Translations under genes and position numbers: made by a program
Part shown: in pieces, positions 54,326 to 64,000 of the stretch
Numbering within the stretch: position 1 is the first letter of the stretch
Layout: each line of letters opens with the position of its first letter
NCBI RefSeq assembly: GCF_932276165.1
Contig: NC_063986.1
Span: forward strand, 4,848,501-4,912,500
Reading direction: 5' to 3'
Source: Plutella xylostella
Lineage: Eukaryota > Arthropoda > Insecta > Lepidoptera > Plutellidae
DNA length: 64,000 nt
Notes under the pieces: generated by a model
The model's database searches: none
Told to the model about the DNA's origin: nothing
Seen by the model: the letters and a program-made list of their open reading frames with translations, nothing else

Positions 54326-54464
54326 AGGGTTACTCTATACTGACTATAAACGAACGTACGAGAGCTGTCGTGTATCGGCACGTTTAATACAACGATATAG
54401 AGTCGTGGCTCGAGCAGCAACGCTCTGAAACTTAATTTTTCGTCGTATATAGAGTGATCTCCCA
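54326..54464. mobile_element. MITE family B copy
   Basis: GAGGGTTACTCTATACTGAC at one end and the inverse of GGGAGATCACTCTATAT at the other. The body has GAGAGCTGTCGTGTATCGGC and ATAGAGTCGTGGCTCGAGCA. Confidence 0.7.
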
Positions 54465-56038
54465 CAGACGTGTTTCCTTACTCAAATGAACTGAAGAAAG
54501 TGGGATTGTAACTAGGTACTTACCGACCTACCTACTCCGACGTAAGTATGATGATGTCGATGCTGAAGTTAAGTACAAATCCTAATTTTAATGCTGTATA
54601 AACACTAAATCCTTTGTTTAAAATTCGACTCTTGAGTGTTTTTGCAAATCTATTTTCTTACTAGCAAATTTATAGCATGACATTTTGTTTTTATTACCCT
54701 CTATTTACCAAGAGTGAACATTTATGTATAAGTACTTACTTAATTACAACCCATGCATGCGAAACGACGCGACCGCAGCAGTTCATACAAAATAAATCAT
54801 TTAAGTACAATAGTTGCATTCACCTTTCCTCCACAAAAAGCATTTCCCAACTGTCCATTTCAGTCTGGCCTATATCCCTGAACTTTCAGTTCCCTAATGA
54901 AGCTCAGCAGCCGCTGGTGAACCATCAACAATTCTTTAATTCGCCCAGTAAGGTGCTCATACGGCCGCATGACCTCATTTTAACAGATTGTGAGTCGCGG
55001 CTAGCTGGCAGTTTAGGGTTCCGTACCGAATTAAATGGAACCCTAAAAGGGTAGATACTTAATTCGTTTGTACGGATGTCCTTCCATGTTATGTTGATTA
55101 GAAAATTCTGTTCATAACAGGCTTAAATGCGGTGTAATTAAATGTTATGTTGAAGGTGTAAGGTACGGTCTGCCACGCAGGTATCTGACCGCCGCACGTA
55201 ACTCAATTTAGGTTGAGAAACGTTACCTGTGAACGCTACCTACCACTCTAACATGATTTTCTGGGAAGCTCATAGACCCACAATATAATTATGTAGTTAA
55301 CTATCTGAAACTAGTTTATACCACTTGTTTCTGATAACTCCTAAGCTGTAAATTTTGTAAATTTATGTCATTGAGTTAAGTACTTAAATCTAGGCGGATT
55401 AGATATAATTTAATTCTATTTACGTTATTAAATATTGGAACCCTTATAAAGAGCTAGCCCGACGCGCTCTTTTCTACCGAGGTTTCGTTTTTATTTACCA
55501 GAAGACTTAAAAATGAAATATTAACTGCAAGATGGAAGACTTCTCTTTTCATACAATCTAGCTTTTGCTCAACCGTTTTTTTCATTAATAAAGAAAAACA
55601 TTCGCTTGGTACGCTTAATTAAACTTTTTAAACATTCGAAATTACTTCGTGGATTTACGCTACACTTTTGCGAAAGTAGGTGCCTAAGTAAAGAAAATTA
55701 AAAATGGAAAACGTTTTTATATTTTTAGGTAAGTATGATGAGGTTCATGGGAAATAGAAGAATTACGTTAATAGACATTTGAAATAAGTACGTACTTACT
55801 ACTTATAAATATATTTTTATTACGTTTATTGCGCCCCATGTAAGTAAAAAAACTTACCCATATCAGTACCACACACACACACAATCGTGTGCCGCCAATT
55901 TTGGTAATTTTTCGTGTATCACAGTGTACTTTACATAACCTACCTTGTTTCTCTCGGTCGTAGCACAGCTGTCCACATGGGCATTGGCTGGCAGAACTGC
56001 ACAAACAATCCCGGCGCAAGAAAATAACATTGTTTGTC
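54465..56038. other. No gene seen; GGAACCC repeat at about 55012-55065
   Basis: AT-rich. AGGGTTCCGTACCGAATT, then GGAACCCTAAAAGGG, matches the dispersed repeat at 12637. The ORF at 54677-55054 ends in this repeat and shows no motif. Confidence 0.4.
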
Positions 56039-56190
56039 ACTGGGGTCACTTTTCATGAGTTTAGGAACGCTGTATTTCAGTATTTCTTTAGCTGTTGCGC
56101 AAGCCACGACTCTATCTCGTTGTATTAAACGTGTCGATTGCACGACAGCTCTCGTTCGTTCATTTTTCGTTAGCATAGAGAGAATAATTC
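56039..56190. mobile_element. MITE family B copy
   Basis: CTGGGGTCACTTTTCATGAG at the left, then GTTGCGCAAGCCACGACTCT, ATCTCGTTGTATTAAACGTG and GACAGCTCTCGTTCG. Confidence 0.65.
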
Positions 56191-56534
56191 TCCTGGACCT
56201 CTGTATACCTATAAACTACAGACAAACCTACATGAAATTTATTTATGTGATTCATTTTTAGTCATGGTATAATTTGCCTCTTAGTAAGGGCAAAACTAAC
56301 GCCTATCGTGCAACCTAAAGCCATCGCTGCAAAGCTTGAAAATCTAACCCTGAGTAGCACGAAGGAACTATAATAAACTTACTAACACTTCCAATGCAGT
56401 TTTCAATGAAATTTTCCACCCAAGATAGCGAAAATGAGTGAGGTTAAAGTTATTGGTAGGTATTCAGTAAAAGTATGTACCTACTTCGATCCAATTGTTT
56501 GTCGTAGCGCTAGTGTATTTTCAGGCAAATCTCG

Positions 56535-56850
56535 TCATCATGACATCCCATCACGTCCTCACTGCTTGGGCACGGGTCTCCTTCCATCTCTCCACCACGC
56601 TGGCCAAGTGCGGGTTGGTAGACCGCAACATAAGCAAGCGGTGCTTGGAGAGTTGTCGGGGAAGTGGGCAACCCGACTGTCAGAGGTTTTCAAGCCGCCC
56701 GAAGGCCTCTGACTTTGCTTAACGAAACGACTGATGCTGAAACAGCCACCGGGACCCATGGTCAGAAGCACGGAAGCGGCCAGAAAACGACCACTTGAAA
56801 TCAGCCACCCATCCAATAAGTGAAGTGACCTTGCCATGTGTTGTTTAACT
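56535..56850 (-). mobile_element. LINE 3'-end fragment
   Basis: The left part (CATCACGTCCTCACTGC, TTGGGCACGGGTCTCCTTCC) is the inverse of the LINE end at 62530. The sequence to 56850 is GC-richer than its flanks and probably belongs to the same insertion. Confidence 0.55.
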
Positions 56851-57723
56851 TCAATGATCAGTTTTGACCACTGAAGCTAGCTCGACTTCGGACGCTTCAA
56901 ATTCTTTTTGCAAATCTGTCTGTATGAATTTATTCTGAAGCCCTCTACAAGTCCCACACGTTGACACGCACAAACCTAACCTACCTCCACACTACAATAC
57001 AACAACAACCAAGTACCTATGTACCTACCATCTATTACATAAGCGCTTCCCTCCCTCAAACAAAACAATGTATGTTTAATCGGCCTCTTCAGCTACGTAT
57101 GGCTTCAGGGTTGTCGGTAACACGATTTGCAAGCTTCCTGCAGCCGTAGGGTTTCCACCTACTGTCGGAGCAGGGGTTACGGAATCAGAGCCACCGATTG
57201 TACAGTGGGTAAGTGCTAATGTGATTTGCGTTATTAAAAATTGGTGCGTAATTTCTGCGTTGTGTACATACCTACTTGGCAGATGGATAGGTAGGTACTA
57301 CGAACAATAATTCGTAGGATAGATAGATACCCAATTATCATTTGTTTATTTACACTAAACACGTAGTAATACCTGCATAGATAATTATACTTAAGCCCCA
57401 ATATAGTTACTTTAATATTACTTAAGGAACTTTAATTATGTAAGCAAATGGCTTTGGGTTGTAGGTAGAGTAGTGGAGTGGAGAGGACTGAAGTGATTAC
57501 TGATTAGGTAGGTGGGTACCTACTTTAAAGGTACAAATAACATTTATAAGAATCATCTACTACACCCATACAAATTCCGTTATTAGTCCATGTAAACTCT
57601 GCCTACAGTAAATGTGTGATACTACAAGCAGCTACAAGTAATACCAGCTACTGCACTGATAAATGCTAATATTCCGACCTGTATACTTACATATAAATTT
57701 AATACTTACACAACTATCCTAAT
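56851..57723. other. No gene seen
   Basis: AT-rich, rich in TAGGTAGG/TACCTACC low complexity. Confidence 0.35.
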
Positions 57724-57932
57724 CCTAACTAATATTATAAATGCGAAAGTAACTGTGTCTGTCTGTCTGTCTGTCTGTCTGTTACTCTTTCACGCCAAAA
57801 CTACTGAACGGATTTGAATGAAATTTGGTATACATACGGTCTAGACCCTGGGAAAGAACATTGTTACTTTTTATCCCGGAATTCCCACGGGAAAACTTTT
57901 TAAGGCGAAGCGAAGCCCGCGGGAACAGCTAG
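57724..57932 (-). repeat. Interspersed lepidopteran repeat (ACTAGCTG...family)
   Basis: Inverse of the copy at 20771-20982, with an expanded CTGT microsatellite at 57758-57781. Confidence 0.78.
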
Positions 57933-58810
57933 TACGCCATATATCTGTAAAGTGTATCTAGTTAATGTTAGAGGTCCACTTCCTTCCTCGATGAGTGCAT
58001 TTAGTTCATTACACTATTATCCAATTTGGGTTCAATTAGTCGGGTCATAGGTGCCGGCGACCACGCCTGCGCTCGGTCGGGACACCACACTGTGGTGATA
58101 ATGGGATAGGACCTTCCAATATTAAAACGATTAAGAATATGGCCGCTTCCTAGGACCTTAGGACTTTCTGTGTGTGTCCTAAACGCGATACGACATCGCG
58201 ACGTAAAACCGTGTCCTTCCCACTCGCATGTGTTCGATAGGAGAGAGCGAGAGAGTGGCACGACGAGACGTTGTATCGAGTCTATGTGTTAGAACCCTTG
58301 GGACGTATTAACGTAAAACATATAAGTGTCTACAAAAGGTGGACTAAAATTATTTTCTACCAGCCAACCTACAGGAGGCACTTACCTACCTACAGGAAAA
58401 CCAGTAAGTACCAGTGTTTTTTTGCGGTTTAGAGTTTCTTCCTGTTTGTGTTTTTTTTTGGTTCATCTGTATTGTGCAATAAACCGATTAACAGGTGCAA
58501 TAAACAACATAATAACATGATGGTGACACTACAGGGCGATCCCTCAGTGAGGACAAACGGCCGAGTGACTCACGCGCACTTGCCACTGATTGTGCTAAAT
58601 ACTGACGAGCACGTTCGTATTATCAGCTGGCTGGTTGGTGATTTAACGTTGGTCTTTGTGATTTTAGTTTGGAATAGACCTTATGTTTTTTATGTCGAAC
58701 AAATGATCAAGAGCTATATTTTATAATGCAGATCAAGAGGTCACTATCAGTATTAATAGAAATCTACTTTCTTTTTAAAAGGAAGACAATAATGAAAGTT
58801 GTTACCCTGG
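57933..58810. other. No gene seen
   Basis: A GC-richer patch at 58050-58260 has no motif I recognise. Confidence 0.35.
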
Positions 58811-58811
58811 C

Positions 58812-58966
58812 GGGTCATTCTCTAAGTTGAAGAACGAACGAACGAGAGTTGTCACGCAAGAGAGAGTCACCTCCTGATTTAAATTACTTTCGGCTTATGT
58901 ACAGTCGGCCCTCTCAGAGAGGTAATACTACCTGTGAGGGGTCAAGTCTCTTTCCCCCAGACTGTA
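58812..58966. repeat. MITE debris
   Basis: A piece like MITE family B (GAACGAACGAACGAGAGTTG, TCACGCAAG) is followed by a 70-bp TACAGTC...GACTGTA inverted pair (58899-58966). Confidence 0.45.
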
Positions 58967-61792
58967 CCTACTTCCTACCAACAATTTTTTGCACACCTTC
59001 TGGTCTGGTTGTAAGTTATCCTCGGTGAGTCACTCTCTCATCGCATTTTCCACGCGAATGCGTCAAATAGGTACTACGTTGTTTACATGACGCTGCGTGT
59101 GCGCGTAATCCAAGCAGATGTTTTGTAGTTGGTTAAATTAGTCAATGAGGCCGATTCTGAAGGCACAAAATTAATATTTTCCGTTTTGTATTTTTTTATT
59201 GAGTGGTTTCAGAATCTCTACTTTTTTTTCTTGACGAATAGATATCTACAACATGTAAATTTTTCATAAAGGTAAGTAAGTACCTACCTATGTTGGATTA
59301 TAATAACATACTTATCTATCTACACCGGCTTACAAAGCATTCAAAATAGTTAGGTTGGTACTTACGTACTTCTGAAACCCTTACACGATAGCAGTTAAAC
59401 CTACATTAACCTAGCCTAGATACCTACATAATAATCCTATTTTTCCTGACACAGGGTGACATATTTATGTAATGTAGCATGGCATATTGCTGCTCAATCG
59501 GTCGTGTCCCGGTTCACTTGCCTCTTTCCAAGAAACACATTTCAGAGGCTTCACTACTCGGAACTAGGTACATGGGTACGTATTGGGTTTTAGTACGTTC
59601 CGTATGGCTAATTATTATGTTGAGGAAGTTTTGTCTGAAGATACGATGACTTCAATTACTTAATAGTTAGAACTTACACCTATTTCAAAGGCTTCGCCGC
59701 TACGTAAGTAATAAGTACATAAGAAAGTACTTAATATATGCTTATAAAAACAACTAATTTTTTTTTTGACTCGCGGCCACCTGATGAAAATCAGCGTCAC
59801 AGGCTTCTGTGACATTATGTTGAGACGGTGACCATTTTGTTTGCGACACTTTGTAACCTAGTGTATTTTTATTTGTTTTATTTATATGTTTTGTGTCTTG
59901 GACGAAATAAATGCCTTTTTCTTTCTTTCTTCCTTTAGATAGAGACGATAGCGCAGCCAGCACGTGAAATATTATTAGATTTTATGAAACTAGAGTGAAA
60001 CCGCATTTAACCCTCACACAAACCTCACATAACCTCACACCGTAACAATCTGATTTTCAGGCCGATATTGAGTTAATAATATTTTAAAAAAACTATTTTA
60101 TTTGTAACAATTATTACCTACCTACTATAATTATGTAAGTAGTAAGTACATACTAATAATAATTTACACGTAAATTATAATAAAATTACCTGGTTGAATA
60201 CTTATCTTATAAGTAGTTACCGGTAGTGTTCCTTAGTAACTAAGTAAGGATAATGATAATTAGACAGACCAAGCATTACGAGGATAATTACGTCGGGTAT
60301 AAGGTACGATACGTAAGTAGAAGTAGGAACAAGAAACCAAGCAAGTCCTAAATACAACGTGACTTTTAACGCACACGTTTTGTTAGGTGTACTTACTAAG
60401 TGAATAATCTGCAGCTAGGTATGTAGGTTTTAAAAGAGGGGTGTTTTAAGTTGAATATGTCTGTGTATCTGTCTGTGGTAGCGTAAGCGTAACTGCCAAT
60501 CGTCTGAACTGATTTTCTTTTTTAGTCGAAATTAAAACAATTTTTTTAATGAAAACAAAAGAGCAATTGATCAATCTTACCACTCCATATAATGGTCATT
60601 TTACCTTTGTCACTGATTGATTCGTTAACAATTTAAATAAAGCGTTATCCAACACAAAAGCTGAATCTGTCAATACTTACACACGAGTACATAGGTACTA
60701 GTAGTATTTATAGTAAGTACCACCCCGTTTCAGGCGGCTTGTATGACTATTCAATATATTACTTTTACTTTTTTTTACTTTATTCTAAAAACTAAAAACT
60801 GCAGATAGTTTTTTGCGAGGCACAGCTTTATAAGCAGCATTATAATATGCAAGGGATTCACGAAGGGTGAGTAAAGTATCAATTTGATAAGTACTGTTTT
60901 ATGACCGGCCAATGCTTTAACCATGCAATGCACGGTGACAAACCCTATTACTTACCGTATCCATCCATTATCTACCTATAACATTATTTATTTCGTGTTT
61001 GACCCCAACACGATAAAAACATGAAGAAAGTTTTGCTTAGAAACTCAGAGCAGTCATGAAATAGGGCGCCCGGCTTGGCGTTTTGTCTCTACATTTTATC
61101 TGCAAAAGCCGCTGAAAGCCGATCGAAAACGAATTCAGATTTTACAGAATAGGGAACTTCCGTTTCGAGAGTTTAAAAATACTTACTATATACTTATGCA
61201 CCAACCACCTCTTTTGAACAAATATAATTTGTAGTTTTATCTATCACTAGTTGCTGGACGTGGTCTACATTATCTCTTTTACTGACTGTTCATATGTGGC
61301 GCATGTAGGGTGTGAGATGTTATTTCAACACCGTCGGTAAATGATACAAAACGTTATTAGCGACTACTCCCACCTTCATAATAGATGGCTTAGCGAACAT
61401 ACTATAATAACTGGTTGTGTTGTGTTATGTTATTATGTTTCTAGCTACTACACACAGTTATTACCCACAGTAACAATTAATCATCCCTATTGTTACTTAG
61501 TCATTCCTACTTGGTAGCAGTGACGAAGGATTCATTTCTTTGTAGGGGTAGCCAATGTCAAAAAAATATCCCATTATGAAAAATGTAGTAAAGGTGCATA
61601 TCAAAAGGTAATACGATGGGAATTGTGAGTAGGTATTTACTAGGTTAAGGCATTGACATAGGTATTGTAAAGAAAGAGGAAAACTGAAACTTTCATGATA
61701 AGTATCATGACAGCATTATCACAAACGCATAATATTGCTGGTAATAAATTATATTCAATTTGATTTGAAGGTAGGTAGGTACTTAACTAGTA
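58967..61792. other. No gene seen; LINE-like tail at 59880-59940
   Basis: AT-rich. TTGGACGAAATAAATGCCTT followed by TTCTTTCTTTC (59899-59937) looks like a non-LTR 3' end. Nothing else recognised. Confidence 0.4.
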
Positions 61793-62388
61793 TTATATTC
61801 TATTATATTCTCTGTGGGGCATTAGGTACCTGCACCTGGCTCTCTCGAATGGAACCTTTGTACATATCCCCAAGGTCTAAACTGCCTTTCTAAGCTCGGA
61901 TCACTTCCTACAACGCTGGTCAACTGCGGGTTGGTGGGTTCACATATCTATATGTGCTAAATCTAGATATGCAGGATTCCTCACGATGTTTTCCTTCACC
62001 GTAAGAGCGATGGTATACATTGTACTTGATGATGATGATGACGATGATGAAATCCTGTTATCACTCATCAGGGACATAGGGCTCGAAGAAAGGATTTCCA
62101 CTTCTCCCGATCCTGCGCGGCCGCTTCCAGGTCGTCCCAGCCGAGACCAGTTGATGCAGCCTCCGCCTCAACTGGCCGCCTCCAGGTGGTACGTGGGCGG
62201 CCCGGCCTTCTCTTCCCCTTCGCTTGCCATTTCAACCCTTGTTTGGACAGGTGATTGTCTGGTCTCCGCAGCACATGTCCAATTGTACTTAAGTTAAAAG
62301 AACTCATTGGAAAATGTCAGCGCCGTGATTCAAACCCGCATCTCTGGCGTGAGAAGCGGGCGCTTACCCGACTGAGCTGCCACCGCTC
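61793..62388 (-). mobile_element. SINE family 2, interrupted by a LINE 3' end
   Basis: Body and tail at 61793-62027, tRNA-like head at 62282-62388 (GAGCGGTGGCAGCTCAGTCG, A-box region; GGGTTTGAATCACGG, degenerate B box). The halves are contiguous in the copy at 19536-19870. Confidence 0.87.
62028..62281 (-). mobile_element. 5'-truncated LINE insertion with 9-bp target duplication
   Basis: Flanked by ATTGTACTT (62019-62027 and 62282-62290). The minus strand codes the C-terminus of an RT (GHVLRRPDNHLSKQGLKWQ, KRRPGRPRTTWRR, GLGWDDLEAAAQDREKWKSF) to a stop, then a short 3' UTR and (ATC)n tail. Open to the insertion border, so young. Confidence 0.88.
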
Positions 62389-62529
62389 CACTTACCTTGT
62401 AGCTTAGTAAGTATTTTATTATAAATGTTTAATTAGACTTGGCCTGAAAAACAAGGGTTTCGCCAGTTTCTAATTAACGGATTATTTAAGTAATTTCAGT
62501 AGGACACAATTCCACCAAGCCGCACTAGG

Positions 62530-62622
62530 CTAAAGCGTGGTGGACTAGGCCTAAAACCCTTCCTTCATTGGAAGGAGACCCGTGCCCCAGCAGTGGGGAC
62601 GTGATGGGTCGTGATGATGAGT
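62530..62622 (+). mobile_element. LINE 3'-end fragment
   Basis: GTGGACTAGGCCTAAAACCC to GGGACGTGATGGGTCGTGAT, same unit as at 10353. Confidence 0.7.
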
Positions 62623-62672
62623 AGGACACAATTCACAAATTCAAAAGCTTTTGGACTTGCAAACTTGTAAGC

Positions 62673-62939
62673 ACACAAAAAAAAACACGTACTCACGCCT
62701 TGTACTAATGTACTCCCTTGCGGGGTAGGCAGAGGTGCATTGCTGCACCCACTTTTCGCCAGAGTGTTATGTTAGTCCCAATGTAATAGGGGACGGGCCT
62801 ATTGCCATTTTACGGACACATCCAAGACCCGAGAACAAATATCTGTGTTTAAACAAATATCTGCCCCAGCCGGGAATCGAACCCGGGACCATGCATCGGC
62901 TCAGTAGTCAGGGTCACTAACCACTACGCCATTCGGTCG
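62673..62939 (-). mobile_element. SINE family 1, full length with 14-bp target duplication
   Basis: Inverse of the copy at 52138. Flanked by GCAAACTTGTAAGC (62659-62672, 62940-62953). Both Pol III boxes are intact. Confidence 0.9.
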
Positions 62940-62953
62940 GCAAACTTGTAAGC

Positions 62954-63662
62954 CTTGTGTACATATTAAAACTTTATGCATAAAGACAAACATCCGCTGG
63001 CGTTGATTGATGACTTTATGAGTAATGATGCGATGATTCGTTTTCAAAGGTGTAGGTTATCGAAGTTTATTATAATTTAATGTGATTACCTCCGGATTGA
63101 AAAAATTAAGATGTGATAAATTTTCTGTGTGATAAAGATGATAGATAATAATAAAAGTACATTATGTATAGTAAACATAATAGATTAATCAATATGTGAC
63201 CGTGACTAACTAATAAACGCCAAAACGGAAGCCCTGGAAAGGAAAAACGAAAAAAAACTCACAGCAACATCTGTTTAGCCTTTCTAAAGTTATCTTCAGA
63301 ATCTTATATACCTAGGCATCATTGTAAAAATAATTTCTCTGTCTTCTCTGTGGTTAATTTGCAGGATATGTAATGAAGCATGTCTCATCCAAGTCTCGTC
63401 ATTTGATATTTTAAATTACATCCTTTGAGGACGATAATACGTCTGTTATATTATCTTGGTTCCCACTTGGGGTCTTAACAGTCTCAAGTATATGACTGTG
63501 TGAGCTCTGACCCTCTAGTACGGGTTTTGTTTGCTATTTATGGAAACGAAAAAAGTTTACCTTTTCTCCTGTCATCTGCTTAAACTATCTCTCAAAAGTT
63601 TCATGATAGTTTCCATTAGAGGCGCCACGTTTTCGACAAACTATCAAACTTTACTAGACCTG
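62954..63662. other. No gene seen
   Basis: AT-rich spacer. Confidence 0.35.
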
Positions 63663-63940
63663 AGTCGTGAGCACAAGTTTCGATCCTCCGTTATCGTCAA
63701 CTGTCACTGTCAAAATGTAAGGCAAAGTTAGTTCCAAAAGTGACATTTGTTTTTTCTATATGTTGGGTTGAATTTCACCGAACGCTAAACGTATTTAGTA
63801 GCCTGTCATACGTCTGTCAGTTAGTACAAAATGTATTTAAAATTTGATTTAAATACGTTTAGCGTTTGGTAAAAGTGACCTTTCGTGTAGATTCGAAAAT
63901 AGTATCGAATCCTATGCTCGCGACACTGCTGTTGAGTTTC
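63663..63940 (+). mobile_element. MITE family C, complete copy
   Basis: Ends GTCG(T/C)GAGCA(C/T)A(A/G)G-TTCGAT in inverted orientation. The interior carries GAACGCTAAACGTATTTAGT and its inverse. Closest relative of the copy in the LINE at 22511. Confidence 0.78.
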
Positions 63941-64000
63941 AGTTTATGGAACCCAGTGCTGTCATGCAGTTACTCATTCACTTGGTTAAATCAACCAAAG

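Noticed and set aside
54677..55054. 125-codon ORF as a gene
   Set aside because: No motif, ends in a dispersed repeat, and has AT-rich codon content like the surrounding noncoding DNA.
1..64000. CRISPR arrays, operons or bacterial genes
   Set aside because: Spliced genes, SINEs and LINEs show insect nuclear DNA; no regularly spaced repeats of that type are present.

Overview
The window is AT-rich, repeat-dense insect DNA, almost certainly from a moth or butterfly. Evidence is the tRNA-headed SINEs, the RTE-type LINE 3' ends with (GAT)n tails, the many TA-flanked MITEs and the typical GTAGGTAGG/TTACCTACC low-complexity flanks, plus two genes that read as insect neuropeptide F and Zwilch. Most open frames are transposon debris or chance ORFs.

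Left part (1-14.4 kb, minus strand): a neuropeptide F (NPF) gene. A TATA/GC-box promoter and a noncoding first exon lie near 14.2-14.36 kb. A signal-peptide plus NPF exon at 6842-7001 ends in a phase-2 donor exactly after ...ARPR. A 120-nt phase 2-2 cassette at 1091-1210 encodes a second NPY-like helix ending in ...SRPR. The closing exon (F/Y-GKR) is expected beyond the left edge. The large introns carry MITEs, a SINE and LINE 3' ends.

Middle (14.9-31 kb): no host gene found. It is a transposon graveyard: RTE LINE remnants (minus strand), a 3.16-kb hAT-like composite with an 8-bp target duplication that contains a 1.7-kb palindromic element, SINEs, and several MITEs of up to 1.2 kb whose terminal motif is repeated inside.

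31.7-47.4 kb (plus strand): a complete 14-exon gene for the kinetochore protein Zwilch (RZZ complex), 715 codons with all splice phases consistent. Exon 7 is followed by five further partial copies of itself (period about 410-485 bp), none of which looks usable. The sixth copy is split, 5 bp before its donor, by a 6.3-kb DIRS-like tyrosine-recombinase retrotransposon on the opposite strand (36745-43044). That element has gag (with a predicted intron), RT/RNase H/methyltransferase-like and recombinase ORFs, inverted repeats and a textbook internal complementary region. A 970-bp piggyBac-like element sits at a TTAA inside its 5' inverted repeat; the other repeat keeps the empty site.

Right part (47.4-64 kb): no further host gene found. 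It holds nested MITEs, a 1.2-kb TA-flanked element, a decayed Tc1-like transposon whose two arms each carry a tRNA-like module, and a SINE cut by a LINE 3' end with a clean 9-bp duplication.

All calls come from reading the sequence; no database search or transcript evidence was available.
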